Source: Azospirillum lipoferum (lineage in GTDB: Bacteria; Pseudomonadota; Alphaproteobacteria; Azospirillales; Azospirillaceae). From it: a stretch of DNA of 64,000 bases. Below the pieces are notes generated by a model. That model was not told the DNA's origin. It made no database searches and saw only the letters and a list, made by a program, of their open reading frames with translations. Where the stretch lies: the NCBI RefSeq assembly GCF_024170005.1, contig NZ_JALJXJ010000001.1, positions 620,001-684,000 on the forward strand, in the 5' to 3' direction. The translations under genes were made by a program, and so were the position numbers. The number at the start of each line of letters is the position of its first letter. The stretch's first letter is position 1. Shown here one piece after another: positions 16,268 through 25,343 of the stretch.

Positions 16268-17062
16268 TTAAGTTTCCGGGCATCGGAAACGTAATTTCGC
16301 GTATGCTGCGGGGAAGTGCTGGCGTAGTGCCAGCGCGACTCGTTGAACCGCGGTGATTATCGCTGCCTGTGCCGCTCCATGACGGAAATGCAGCCGCCGA
16401 ATTGCCGCTTGTTCGCGCCTGCCTGCAGTCGGGTCGCGTTGCGACAGGCCGCCGGGCGCGAACTGGCAGACCGGCCAGTGCAGCCGCACCGCCTGTCCGC
16501 GCTTCAGCACGGCCAACGTGAAGGCATAGTCGGCCGCGATCCGGTATCTGGAGTCGAACCGAAGCCCTGTCAGGGCGGAAAGGCTGTAGATCATCGCCTG
16601 ATGGTGGGTGAACATGCCAAGCGATGCCCAGCGGTGGGATCGGGCGCGCTTCAGCAGGATACGTCCATCACCCTGCCTTTCCAGCGCATCGCCATAGAGA
16701 AGGGCGCAGTCGGGATGCCGGGCGATGGCGTGCAGCAGCCGTATCCCGCTGTCCGTCGCCGCCAGCCGGTCGCCGGCATTCAGGAACAGCACGTGGCTGC
16801 AGCCGAGCCTGAATGCGGCGTCGAGCGCATCGTTCATCGCATCGTACAGCCCCGAGTCGCGGGCCGAGCGCCACCACACCGGGACATTGGCATGATCCGC
16901 CAGCCAGTCTGCCGTACCGTCGGTCGAGGCGCCGTCGGCGACCAGCCAGACGATGTCGGGACCGAGCTGCCCGCGCAGGCTGTCGCAGGTGTCGGCCAGT
17001 CCGGCGCGGTCATCGCGGACAACGGTCAGGATGGCGAGGCTGAACCGGCCGGGTGCCGTCAT
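16268..17062 (-). CDS. GT2-family glycosyltransferase (WcaE-like)
   Basis: A 264-residue GT-A glycosyltransferase: LAILTVVRDDRAGL at the N-terminus, VADGASTDGTADWL, then SARDSGLYDAMNDAL and the FLNAGDRL loop that replaces DxD in this subgroup (about residue 95-102). Further C-terminal are THHQAMIYS and RIAADYAFTLA, as in WcaE/colanic-acid and related transferases. Its ATG overlaps the stop of the upstream SLBB export gene (ATGA), so the two are one transcription unit of the polysaccharide cluster's minus arm. Donor and acceptor unknown. Confidence 0.82.
   Translation of the reverse strand: MTAPGRFSLAILTVVRDDRAGLADTCDSLRGQLGPDIVWLVADGASTDGTADWLADHANVPVWWRSARDSGLYDAMNDALDAAFRLGCSHVLFLNAGDRLAATDSGIRLLHAIARHPDCALLYGDALERQGDGRILLKRARSHRWASLGMFTHHQAMIYSLSALTGLRFDSRYRIAADYAFTLAVLKRGQAVRLHWPVCQFAPGGLSQRDPTAGRREQAAIRRLHFRHGAAQAAIITAVQRVALALRQHFPAAYAKLRFRCPET
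16272..16290 (-). terminator. possible terminator at the 3' end of the GT2 gene
   Basis: Reading on the minus strand, GTTTCCG pairs with CGGAAAC over a five-base loop, just before the stop codon, and is followed by TTAATGTCTTTC. The stem is seven base pairs and the tail is only partly U-rich, so a terminator role is tentative. Confidence 0.35.
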
Positions 17063-20001
17063 CGCGTGATCACCGAAATCGAGGCCGCGGTGATCGCCAG
17101 CTGGCTCAGGATGTTGCCGATCGCCTTGGTGGCGTCGAGCCCATCGAAGGGGCGGGGATCGCGCGGCACCACCAGGATCGTTCCCGGCGGGATCGTCTCC
17201 ACCCGATGATTCCAGGAGGACAGCGCCAACGGCCGGGCCCGACCGTCCGGCAGAACCAGGAAGCTGCGGCCTGTATCGGCGTCTCGAGTCGGGCCGCCAG
17301 CCTCGTTCATATAGTCTTCGGCAGTCTTGCCGCTGACGAACTGCGCGGTGGTCGGATGCAGGACCTCGCCCGAAACAGCGACGGTCAGCGGACGCTTTGG
17401 AATCTGGATCCGGTCGTCGGGTTCCAGCAGCGGGTCGAGATCAGGCCGGCTGCGTAGGATTGCCGGGTCCGCCTCCACCACCACGCGGCCGAGCGGCTCG
17501 GCGCCGCGGAGCTGTGCGGCGAGTTGGCGGGCCAGCGCGACATTCTCCGCCTTCACCGGTTCGCCCTTCTCCACCTCCAGCGCCAGCGTGCGTTCCAGTT
17601 CGCGCGCCTGGCGCTGGAACTGCTCCCTTTCCCGCCGGCGTTCGCTTTCACGTGTCAGCACGGCCCCGGCGGGATAGGCATCGTCGATCAGGCCACCGGC
17701 CCGCGCGATCAGGGAGGACAGCGTCTCGCCACGACCGATGTCGTAGCGGCCGGGACGGCGCACCGCCCCCTCGATGGCGACGGCGCGCGACTCCAGCGCC
17801 TGCGGGCGAGGATTGATACGCAGCGCGTCGCCAGGCCCGACTGCGCGAGTGCCGTCGCGGGTCAGGTCAACTCTGCTGCGCGTGCCGGTCACCGTCGTCA
17901 GTTCCGCCACTGTCGGATCAGCTTCGGCAGACAGGCCGCCCGCCGCAGCGACCAGGGCCGTCAGCGGCGTGCGATCGGCGACCGGATAGCCGCCGGGATC
18001 GCGCACGGCGCCGCGCACCTGGACGGTCCGCTCGCCGATGACCGCGACGATGGTGGGATCGAGCAATGCCGCCAGCATCGACGATTCCGTTTCATTCTCC
18101 GCCTTGCTCTCCGTTGCGGATTCGTCGGGCTTCACCAAGTTGCGGATGTCTTCGGTGGCGAACAGGTGGATACGGTCGCCGTCACTCAGGCTGCGGTCGG
18201 CACGCCCGGCGGAGATCTCCTGTGGAGAAAATGGTAGATAGATGCGCGTCAGGGTCCGGCGGTCATAGCGTTCGACGATGCCCAGCAGCGGATAGACGTC
18301 GCGCTTCAGTGCCTTCCCCTCTGCCAGAGCTTGGCGCAGCGTGGTTCCGGCCGACAGCCGACGGGTGCCAGGGCGGCGGACATGGCCGATCAGTTCGTAG
18401 TGGGGCGCCTCCGGCTCGACGATGGTCTCGCGGGCGCCGGAGGTGGCATCGGTGCTCTCAGCCCCATCGGCGACGGGATAGAAACCGGGACGCGGCACGC
18501 CGGTCAGGCGCAGCACCGAATGGCGCAGTGCCAGCGGCAGCAGGTCCGGCACCGTGGTGAACAGCGGCGGGCAGGGAGCGCGGGACCCGGTCAGCGTGGC
18601 GGCGGCGCGCGCCTGCGGACCGGTGGCGAGCGGGCCGGCCGGCTCCGCCGCCAGGATGCGGGCGAGCGCGACCAAGCCGGGACAGGCGTCCTGCGGCGGT
18701 TGACGTTCGCCGCGCAACAGGGCAAGCACCGGCTCCGACGTCAGGAAATCGACGTCGGCGGTTCCAAGGACGTGCAGCGTGTCGCCCTCAGCCAGCTGGC
18801 GGCGGTCGCGCCCGTTCAGGACGGCCAACGGATCGACCGGCCGCAGGCGGCGCGCCTCCGTGGTGGCGGTGGGGCTTTCCAGGATGGCGAAGGCCAAGTA
18901 GGCCGTCGGGCTCAGATCGGCGCGGGAAAGCAATCCCGACAGGGATTTGACCTGTGCCAGCGCGCGCGGACCGGGACGAAGGACATGCCCCTCCAGCCGG
19001 ATCTCGCCCCGGCGGTCTTCCCGTTCCGGAGCAATCAGCAGCAGGTCGCCATCGCCGAACCGCTTGGCCCCAGCGTCCGCGATCTCCTCCATCGTTTCCT
19101 CGCCCGCCGGACCGATGCCGAACCGCAGAAGCCGGCTGCGGCCGGGCCGCAGCGCGCCACCGGCCAGGTCGCGCAGTTCCGCCACCGAGAGCGGGCCGCC
19201 ACCCGGCGGCAGCTCATAGATGCCCGGCCGCTTCACCGGTCCGGCGACTGCGACGGTGTCGCCCAGCGGCGGGACGAACAGGCGGTCGCCATCGCGCAAT
19301 GGGATATCGGCATTGCCGGTGGCACCAGCAATCTGGAGGGCGTAGAGGTCGACCGTTGCAGCGCCGCCGGTCCGCATCAGCCTGACGGCGCGCAGACTGC
19401 CGCCGCGGTCCACGCCGCCGGCCGCCGAAAGCGCGTCGAGTACCGTGGCGAAGGCGCTGATCTCCTGCCGGCCAGGGCGGCGGACGGCGCCGGTGACCAG
19501 CACGCCGATCCGCCGCACTTCCGCTAGCGAAGCGAAGGCTTCGGTGCTGGGCCACGTGGCGGCGACCGTGGCGGCGAGATCCCGCCGCAAGGCATCCAGC
19601 GTCAGGCCGGCCGCGGTCAGCGGGCGCAGGTCGTCCACCACCAGTTGGCCGTTGCGGTCGACGATGAAGCGTTTGCTGAAGGATTTCTGGCCGCGCAGGG
19701 TCACCAGCACCGCGTCGCCGGTGTTCAGCACATAGTCGCCCTGGATGGCGCCGGGTGCGGCGTCGGTTGCTGGGGCCACGTCCGTGGTGGAGGCAAACAG
19801 ATCATAGCCGAACTGACGCAACGGTTCTCCGGCACGGGCCGAGAATGCTGCTTCCAGGGCAGAGCCGGAGGACACCACCGGCTGACTGGGCAATGGCGGA
19901 TCGCTCCGCGTCGGTCCGGCGGCCGACACGGCGCACACCCACAGAATCAGCGCCGCCCCGGGCGCGAGTCGGGCGAATATCCTGCACGTAGCAGCTAGCA
20001 T
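17059..20001 (-). CDS. large multi-SLBB polysaccharide export protein (Wza-type, OPX)
   Basis: A 980-residue exported protein much longer than canonical Wza (about 380). A signal peptide (ARLAPGAALILWVCAVSAAG) leads into a Poly_export segment (GDYVLNTGDAVLVTLRGQ, about residue 75-95) and then roughly seven SLBB-type repeats, each marked by a G-x-V-x-R-P-G-like phrase (for example VTGAVRRPGRQE, VAGPVKRPGIYE, LEGHVLRPGPRA, IGHVRRPGTRR, VRGAVRDPGGYP, IEGAVRRPGRYD, VSGEVLHPTTAQ). A charged coiled region (about 825-865) lies between repeats six and seven, and the protein ends in a hydrophobic helix (LAITAASISVITR). ATG 20001 is chosen; a TTG at 20010 is possible. It probably forms the outer-membrane or periplasm-spanning export channel. 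Confidence 0.82.
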   Translation of the reverse strand: MLAATCRIFARLAPGAALILWVCAVSAAGPTRSDPPLPSQPVVSSGSALEAAFSARAGEPLRQFGYDLFASTTDVAPATDAAPGAIQGDYVLNTGDAVLVTLRGQKSFSKRFIVDRNGQLVVDDLRPLTAAGLTLDALRRDLAATVAATWPSTEAFASLAEVRRIGVLVTGAVRRPGRQEISAFATVLDALSAAGGVDRGGSLRAVRLMRTGGAATVDLYALQIAGATGNADIPLRDGDRLFVPPLGDTVAVAGPVKRPGIYELPPGGGPLSVAELRDLAGGALRPGRSRLLRFGIGPAGEETMEEIADAGAKRFGDGDLLLIAPEREDRRGEIRLEGHVLRPGPRALAQVKSLSGLLSRADLSPTAYLAFAILESPTATTEARRLRPVDPLAVLNGRDRRQLAEGDTLHVLGTADVDFLTSEPVLALLRGERQPPQDACPGLVALARILAAEPAGPLATGPQARAAATLTGSRAPCPPLFTTVPDLLPLALRHSVLRLTGVPRPGFYPVADGAESTDATSGARETIVEPEAPHYELIGHVRRPGTRRLSAGTTLRQALAEGKALKRDVYPLLGIVERYDRRTLTRIYLPFSPQEISAGRADRSLSDGDRIHLFATEDIRNLVKPDESATESKAENETESSMLAALLDPTIVAVIGERTVQVRGAVRDPGGYPVADRTPLTALVAAAGGLSAEADPTVAELTTVTGTRSRVDLTRDGTRAVGPGDALRINPRPQALESRAVAIEGAVRRPGRYDIGRGETLSSLIARAGGLIDDAYPAGAVLTRESERRREREQFQRQARELERTLALEVEKGEPVKAENVALARQLAAQLRGAEPLGRVVVEADPAILRSRPDLDPLLEPDDRIQIPKRPLTVAVSGEVLHPTTAQFVSGKTAEDYMNEAGGPTRDADTGRSFLVLPDGRARPLALSSWNHRVETIPPGTILVVPRDPRPFDGLDATKAIGNILSQLAITAASISVITR

Positions 20002-20224
20002 CAGTGTCAAAAAACCCCATCCAACACCCGCACGGCGCGAGTATCAGGCAATGAACACTATCGCGTGTGTTAGGTTGAAAGGCAATGGTCAGCATCCGGG
20101 GCGCCATGCAAAAGCACGGCATCCACGGACGTCGTGGCGAAGCTATGATGCGGTTTCCTGCCGTCCACCCGCGCGGCTCGGCGGTAAAGCAGTCGCAGCT
20201 GAACAATCTAAGGAAGCCAACAGC

Positions 20225-21259
20225 GTGATCGTCATCCATAGTGAAGAGCATAGGCTGCAGGCCGGGCGGTCCGAACTCAACGATGGTCAACTCGTCCCCT
20301 GCTACGAAAAGCCGGCGCGCGCCGACATCGTCAGGGCGCGAATCGAGGCGATTGGGCTGGGGCCGATTATGGAGCCCACCCGTCATGGCATCACCCCGCT
20401 GGAGCGCGTGCATGACACCGGCTATCTCGGCTTCCTCCAGACCGCCTGGGACGAGTGGGTGGTGGAGCATGGCGCCGACATCGACGCGCTGCCTCTGAAC
20501 TGGGTGGCGCCGGGCATGTCGCGGCGGCGGGTGCCGCGCTCCATCGATGGGCGGCTCGGCTACTATTCCTTCGATGCGGGCACGCCAATCACCGCCGGCA
20601 CTTGGCGGGCCGCCACCGCCGCGGCAGACAGCGCGCTGACGGGTGCCGCCCGCCTGCGGGCCGGCGACCGCAGCGCCTTCGCGTTGTGCCGCCCACCGGG
20701 CCACCATGCCGGCCGCGCTTTCTATGGCGGCTATTGCTTCCTGAACAACGCGGCCATCGCGGCACAGTCCCTGCGGGACGGCGGGGCGGGGCGGGTGGCG
20801 GTGCTCGACGTCGACTATCACCACGGCAACGGCACCCAGGAAATTTTCTGGGAGCGCGGCGACGTACTGTTCGTCTCGATCCATGCCGATCCGACCGACG
20901 AGTTCCCCTATTTCTGCGGCCATGCCGACGAGACCGGGGCAGGTGCTGGGGAGGGGGCGAATCTGAACCTGACGCTCCCCTGGGGAACCGATTGGAGCAT
21001 TTACGCGCAGGCGCTGGCTGCCGCGGCGGAACGCATCCGCGATTTCGGTGCCGATGCGCTGGTGCTGTCGCTGGGGGCGGACACCTATGGTGGCGACCCG
21101 ATCTCCCGCTTCCGCCTGCTGTCGGAGGATTTTCTGCGCATGGGTGCCGCCATCGCCGGCATCGGCTTGCCGACGCTGTTCGTGATGGAAGGCGGCTATG
21201 CCGTAGACGACCTCGGCGTGAATGTCGCGAACGTCCTGACAGGCTTCGAGCAAGGCTGA
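20225..21259 (+). CDS. acetylpolyamine amidohydrolase / histone-deacetylase-family zinc hydrolase
   Basis: A 344-residue member of the arginase/deacetylase fold. Active-site features: RPPGHHAG with the His pair at 160-161, LDVDYHHGNGTQ giving zinc ligands D197 and H199, LGADTYGGDP giving D286, and the transition-state Tyr in EGGYAVDD at 325. The spacing of these residues matches acetylpolyamine amidohydrolases closely. The GTG at 20225 is chosen because AGGAAG lies eight bases upstream and it gives the family N-terminus IVIHSEEH. A polyamine role fits the N-carbamoylputrescine amidase gene less than 1 kb downstream. Divergent from the SLBB export gene. Confidence 0.87.
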   Translation: MIVIHSEEHRLQAGRSELNDGQLVPCYEKPARADIVRARIEAIGLGPIMEPTRHGITPLERVHDTGYLGFLQTAWDEWVVEHGADIDALPLNWVAPGMSRRRVPRSIDGRLGYYSFDAGTPITAGTWRAATAAADSALTGAARLRAGDRSAFALCRPPGHHAGRAFYGGYCFLNNAAIAAQSLRDGGAGRVAVLDVDYHHGNGTQEIFWERGDVLFVSIHADPTDEFPYFCGHADETGAGAGEGANLNLTLPWGTDWSIYAQALAAAAERIRDFGADALVLSLGADTYGGDPISRFRLLSEDFLRMGAAIAGIGLPTLFVMEGGYAVDDLGVNVANVLTGFEQG

Positions 21260-21282
21260 GGCGAAGAGTCGGGCATAAGCGT

Positions 21283-21306
21283 GGCCGCAGCGTTGCCGGT
21301 GCGGCC
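21283..21306 (+). terminator. stem-loop after the amidohydrolase gene
   Basis: GGCCGCA (21283-21289) pairs perfectly with TGCGGCC (21300-21306) over a ten-base loop, 24 bases past the stop codon. There is no T-run after it, so intrinsic termination is uncertain. Confidence 0.3.
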
Positions 21307-21348
21307 GAATCATCCTAAATTGATGGGAAGTTCGGCATCTGATTGAGG

Positions 21349-21942
21349 ATGCAGGCGGTGGCTGCTGACCTTTCCATCTCCGGTCTGTCGATCGGGTCCT
21401 ATTCCACCTCGCGCAGCCTGCCGCTGCGGCGGGACGGGAAGGACACGGCCGGTGCACAGGATGGGAAAAGCGGCTCCACCGACAGCGTGACGCTGTCCGA
21501 TGCGGCCCAGCAGCAGGTTCAGAAGCTAAAGCAGGCCGACACCAGCGTCCGCCAGCACGAAGCGGCGCATCAGGCTGCCGGCGGCGCCCATGCCGGCGGC
21601 GCCTCCTTCACCTTCACACGTGGTCCGGACGGCAAGAACTACGCCACCGCCGGCGAGGTGCCGATCGACGTCAGCCCCGAATCGGAGCCGGCGGCCACCG
21701 TCGCCAAGATGGAGCAGGTGAAGGCCGCAGCCCTCGCTCCGGCTGACCCTTCTCCGCAGGATTTGCGCGTCGCCGCGCAGGCCAATGCGGCGAAGCTGCA
21801 AGCTCAATCGGAACAGCGACGGCAAGGCGGAGATACCGCATCCGGACGTGCTGCGGCGGCCTACGGCGCGGCACAGGCCCTTGGCGGTATTGGGGGCGGT
21901 ATCGGGGGCAATGCCGGAAGGGGGAGAGGACTGACAGTCTGA
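21349..21942 (+). CDS. SprA-related putative metalloprotease
   Basis: A 198-residue protein of the SprA-related family (putative metalloprotease, also described as the CJM1_0395 family). The core segment [13 protein letters not shown] contains HEAAH (about residues 71-75), an HExxH zinc-binding signature, followed by [26 protein letters not shown], the most conserved part of the family. The N-terminal 60 residues are Ser/Asp-rich and probably disordered, and the tail is Gly/Ala-rich. No signal peptide. ATG 21349 is used; GTG 21358 would be better spaced from GAGG. Activity and substrate are not established for the family. Confidence 0.75.
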   Translation: MQAVAADLSISGLSIGSYSTSRSLPLRRDGKDTAGAQDGKSGSTDSVTLSDAAQQQVQKLKQADTSVRQHEAAHQAAGGAHAGGASFTFTRGPDGKNYATAGEVPIDVSPESEPAATVAKMEQVKAAALAPADPSPQDLRVAAQANAAKLQAQSEQRRQGGDTASGRAAAAYGAAQALGGIGGGIGGNAGRGRGLTV

Positions 21943-21982
21943 TGCCGCGGCGGCAGCTCTGGCCGGTCCACTCCCGATCAGG

Positions 21983-22891
21983 TCAACGATGCGGAGTCGT
22001 TTCGCCATCCAGCGTCAGCAGGGCTCCGTACAGTTCCGGCCGGCGGTCGCGGAAGATGCCCCAGGACGCGCGCTGGGCCGCAATGCGGTCGAGGTCGAAA
22101 CTGGCGGTCAGGACCGTACGGCTTTCGCGGTCGGCCTGCGCCACGATCTCCCCCTGAGGCCCGGCGATGAAGGAGGAGCCGTAGAAGGTCAGCGCGCAGC
22201 TTTCCCCCTGCTCCACCCCGACACGGTTGGAGGCGATCAGCGGCATCAGGTTGGCACCGGCGTGGCCCTGCATCACCCGTGTCCAATGGCCCTGGCTGTC
22301 GATGGTGGAGTCCTGCGGTTCCGATCCTATGGCGGTGGGATAGAGCAGGATCTCCGCCCCTTTCAGTGCCATGACGCGGGCGGTTTCCGGAAACCACTGG
22401 TCCCAGCAGATGGCGCAGCCGACCGTGGCGTAGCGGGTCTTGAACACAGGGATACCGGTGTCGCCTGGGCTGAAATAGAACTTCTCCTGGTAGCCGGGTC
22501 CGTCGGGGATGTGGGACTTGCGGTAGATACCTAGCAGGCTGCCGTCCGCATCGACCATGGCCATCGAGTTGTAATAGGCGTTGCGCGCCTTCTCGAAGAA
22601 GCTGACGGGGATGACCACCGACAGCTCCCGCGCCAGGGCTTGCATACGTTCGATCACCGGATGCCCCTCGGCCGGGGCGGCCAGTTCGAACAGCGACTGC
22701 TTCTGGTCCTTGCAGAAATAGGGGGTCTCGAACAGTTCCTGCGGCAGGATGATCTGCGCGCCCATGGCCGCAGCCTCGCGAATCAGCGATTCGACGCCAT
22801 CGACGTTGGCGGCACGGTCCCAGCTGCAGGCCATCTGAGTGGCGGCGACGGTGACGGTACGAGACGAAAGGACGGTCGGCGAGGCTGTCAT
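21983..22891 (-). CDS. aguB: N-carbamoylputrescine amidase (nitrilase superfamily)
   Basis: Hydrolyses N-carbamoylputrescine to putrescine, CO2 and ammonia, the last step of the arginine-decarboxylase/agmatine route. The 302-residue protein shows the nitrilase Glu-Lys-Cys triad: E52 in LPQELFETPYF, K125 in YRKSHIPDG, and C162 in GCAICWDQWFPE. GPGYQEKFYFSPGDTG and YPTAIGSEP are typical of AguB. No aguA (agmatine deiminase) gene is in the window, so the upstream enzyme must be elsewhere. It converges on the SprA-like gene (40 bases apart). The facing amidohydrolase about 0.7 kb away supports a polyamine context. Confidence 0.93.
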   Translation of the reverse strand: MTASPTVLSSRTVTVAATQMACSWDRAANVDGVESLIREAAAMGAQIILPQELFETPYFCKDQKQSLFELAAPAEGHPVIERMQALARELSVVIPVSFFEKARNAYYNSMAMVDADGSLLGIYRKSHIPDGPGYQEKFYFSPGDTGIPVFKTRYATVGCAICWDQWFPETARVMALKGAEILLYPTAIGSEPQDSTIDSQGHWTRVMQGHAGANLMPLIASNRVGVEQGESCALTFYGSSFIAGPQGEIVAQADRESRTVLTASFDLDRIAAQRASWGIFRDRRPELYGALLTLDGETTPHR

Positions 22892-23428
22892 TGCGGGCTC
22901 ACGGCTCCTGTAAAGGGCGGTTCGGGATTTGTGTGACCAAAGGTCGCGGCGGTGACAAGAGGGCGGAAGGGAATTATAAGAAATTTAACGAAATAATCAT
23001 TTTTCCGGTTAAGTGCGGTACGAATTGCCAAATAAAACCGATCCAACCCGCAATCATCATAACGTTCATCATATGCGGATATGGCGTATGCCGAGGGCGC
23101 TAAAAAAGATGGATGTGGCACAAGGTGACCTTGCGACGAGTGAAGAGGCGTCTTCTGCTTCAGCGTGAGCCGATTCGGCGATCCTGAGGTGACATATCAT
23201 TGCATGTCGGCGACCGGCGGCCACGCAATTGATTTGCGCTTTGCACACAACACGTTATGATTGGATGACGCAGCCATACCCCTTCGTGTCAAGGTGGTGT
23301 TACCAGATAGGCATAAACCCGGCGGATGCAATGCGGCGGTGTCGCCCCAAAAGGCGGTCGTTCGACGCTTACAAACGGTGGGCTGGGCTGGTTGTGGGCA
23401 TGGGAACGACGGCAGAGAGATTGTCGGT
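22892..23428. other. 537-base intergenic region with an AT-rich patch
   Basis: No convincing gene lies between the divergent aguB and MarR genes. Bases 22970-23060 are strikingly A/T-rich for this genome (for example AATTATAAGAAATTTAACG), and CATATGCGGATATGGCGTATG (23069-23089) contains imperfect inverted half-sites. The region presumably holds aguB and marR promoters and possibly the MarR operator, but I cannot assign sites with confidence. Confidence 0.4.
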
Positions 23429-23944
23429 ATGGAGGCGTCTGTCAAGGGGTGGGAGCCGGAACGCCCCGGCGAGTCGGAGGGCGCGGCCGGTTCGGCCGAC
23501 GGTGCTTTATCGTTCGTCGTCCGGGAAGTGAATCGTGCTTTTGCCCGCGCACTTCAGACGCGCATCGCGCGTTCCGGTGTCAACATGGGCCAATGGTTCT
23601 TTCTACGCGCCCTTTGGGAGGAGGACGGCCTGACCCAGCGGGAACTGAGCCACCGCGTTGGTATGATGGAGCCGACCACCGTCACTGCCGTCAACGTGAT
23701 GGAAGGCCAGGGGCTGGTGCAGCGCGTGCGCAACAGCCATGACCGTCGCAAGATGAACGTCTTCCTGACCGACAAGGGGCGAGCGCTGCGTCAGACGATG
23801 ATGCCCAGCGCATCGGAGATCGCCCAGATCGCCATCGAAGGCATTGCGCCGGAGGACCTGGACCTGACGCTGGACGTGTTGCGTCGCGTCGGCGCCAATC
23901 TCAACGCCGCCTGCGCCGCCGCCCGCGACGGCGAAGAGGGTTAG
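23429..23944 (+). CDS. MarR-family transcriptional regulator
   Basis: A 171-residue regulator with a full MarR winged-helix domain: ALQTRIARSGVNMGQWFFLRALWEEDG, then LTQRELSHRVGMMEPTTVTAVNVMEGQGLVQRV (helix-turn-helix) and the wing NSHDRRKMNVFLTDKG. The ATG at 23429 is chosen; an in-frame start at 23261 would add 56 residues with no domain and no ribosome-binding site. The first 25 residues are Glu/Gly-rich. No target gene is adjacent on the same strand; the divergent neighbour is aguB, about 540 bases away. Ligand unknown. Confidence 0.87.
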   Translation: MEASVKGWEPERPGESEGAAGSADGALSFVVREVNRAFARALQTRIARSGVNMGQWFFLRALWEEDGLTQRELSHRVGMMEPTTVTAVNVMEGQGLVQRVRNSHDRRKMNVFLTDKGRALRQTMMPSASEIAQIAIEGIAPEDLDLTLDVLRRVGANLNAACAAARDGEEG

Positions 23945-24029
23945 TGGGGTAGGAATGTAAATCAAAGCGGGCAGCGCTATGCCGCCCACGCCATATCGCG
24001 TGTGCGATGGTTGGGATCAGCCATCCGGA

Positions 24030-25343
24030 TCAGTCGTCATCCGGGTCCGGCGGCGGGGGCAGGCTGGCGCCGGTCAGGTTGGCGCCGGTGAACTTGGCGT
24101 CGCGGATGTTGGCGTCGCTCAGGATCGCGCCGGTCAGATTGGCATTGCTGAAATCGCAGTCGGACAGGTTGGCGCCCCGCAGATTGGTACGGACGCAGGA
24201 ACTGCCGGTCAGTCGGGCGCCGGTCAGGTTCGCCGCCCACAGCCGCCCGGTCGGTTGGCCGTCCGGTCCCTTTATATCGACCCAGCCGACGCCGGCCCCG
24301 TCCAACCGCACCCCGTCCATGTTGGCGCCGCGCAGGTTGGCGCCGTCCAGGATCGCCCCGCTGAAATCCGCCTCGGCGAGCACCGCTTCGGAGATGTCGC
24401 ACATGATCAGCAGCGCCTCGCGCATCTTGGCGCCGCTGAGATTGGCCCGCTTCAGGTTGGCGCCCGACAGGTTCACTCCCGTCAGATCGATGTGGCTGAG
24501 ATCGGCGCCGGTCAAATCGGCCCGCGCGCCCATCGTCCCGTTGGTGTTGATCCAGGTGTAGTGGCTGTGCAGCGCCTGCTGGATCTGGACCGAGAAATTG
24601 TCGGCCGACCGTGCCAGATTGGCGCCGGTGGTGTCGGCCCCGGCCAGATCGGCGCCCTCCAGCTTCGCCCCCTGCAGGTCGGCGTTGCGTAGGTTGGCCC
24701 CGGCCAGCATCGCGCCGGTCAGGTTGGCATCGCGCAATACCGCCCCCTGCAGGTTCACGCCCGACAGGTTGCTGCCGCGCAGGTCGGCGCGGGCGAGATT
24801 GCAGCTTTTCATGCTGGCGCGCATCAGCGTGGCGCCGGTCAGCAGCGCGCCTTCGCAATCGGCTCCGTTCATCGACACGTCGGTCAGGTCGGCGCCCGAC
24901 AGGTTGGCGTTGTTCAGCGACGCATCGTCGAAATCCGTTCCCGACAGGTCGGAGCGGACGAAGTCCAGCCCCTTGCCGCCCTTCCCCCCCTGTCCGCCGT
25001 AGAGCAGGGCGCCGCCGCGCAGGTCGGCTTCCTTCAGGATGGCGCGCTTCAACTTGGCGCCGCGCATGTGGGCGCCGCGCAGGTCGGCGCGGTACAGGTT
25101 GCAGCCGGACATATCCGCCTTTGTCAGATGGGCGGCGAACAGGTCGGCGGTGCTGAGATTGGCGTTGGACAGGTCGCAATGGGACAGGTTGGCACCGGAC
25201 AGCTTGCCCTGTGCCAGATTGACCCCGGACAGGTTCGACCCTTCCATGTTGGCCATGGTCAGGTTCGCGCGCGAACCGCCCGACTTGTTCTTCAGCCAGC
25301 GCTCGTGCTTTTCCAGCACGGCAACCAACTCGTGCGGTGTCAT
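24030..25343 (-). CDS. pentapeptide-repeat protein
   Basis: A 437-residue protein built almost wholly of A(D/N)LxX pentapeptide repeats, in two blocks (about residues 24-245 and 275-430), which should fold as a right-handed quadrilateral beta-helix. The blocks are separated by a non-repeat segment including QIQQALHSHYTWINTNG, a linker seen in this family. The N-terminus MTPHELVAVLEKHERWLKNKSGG is a short helical cap. ATG preceded by AGGA. Such proteins can mimic DNA or act as scaffolds; nothing here links it to gyrase protection. It ends converging on the MarR gene, and its start diverges from phoU. Confidence 0.92.
   Translation of the reverse strand: MTPHELVAVLEKHERWLKNKSGGSRANLTMANMEGSNLSGVNLAQGKLSGANLSHCDLSNANLSTADLFAAHLTKADMSGCNLYRADLRGAHMRGAKLKRAILKEADLRGGALLYGGQGGKGGKGLDFVRSDLSGTDFDDASLNNANLSGADLTDVSMNGADCEGALLTGATLMRASMKSCNLARADLRGSNLSGVNLQGAVLRDANLTGAMLAGANLRNADLQGAKLEGADLAGADTTGANLARSADNFSVQIQQALHSHYTWINTNGTMGARADLTGADLSHIDLTGVNLSGANLKRANLSGAKMREALLIMCDISEAVLAEADFSGAILDGANLRGANMDGVRLDGAGVGWVDIKGPDGQPTGRLWAANLTGARLTGSSCVRTNLRGANLSDCDFSNANLTGAILSDANIRDAKFTGANLTGASLPPPPDPDDD

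Noticed and set aside
21283..21306. Considered as a strong intrinsic terminator
   Set aside because: Stem is good but lacks a U-run; kept only as a low-confidence stem-loop.
23261..23428. Longer N-terminus of the MarR gene (start at 23261)
   Set aside because: The extra 56 residues have no domain and no ribosome-binding site; the MarR fold begins after 23429.
24030..25343. Apparent tandem DNA repeats, possible CRISPR
   Set aside because: The 15-base periodicity is the coding of A(D/N)LxX pentapeptides; there are no identical repeats with unique spacers.
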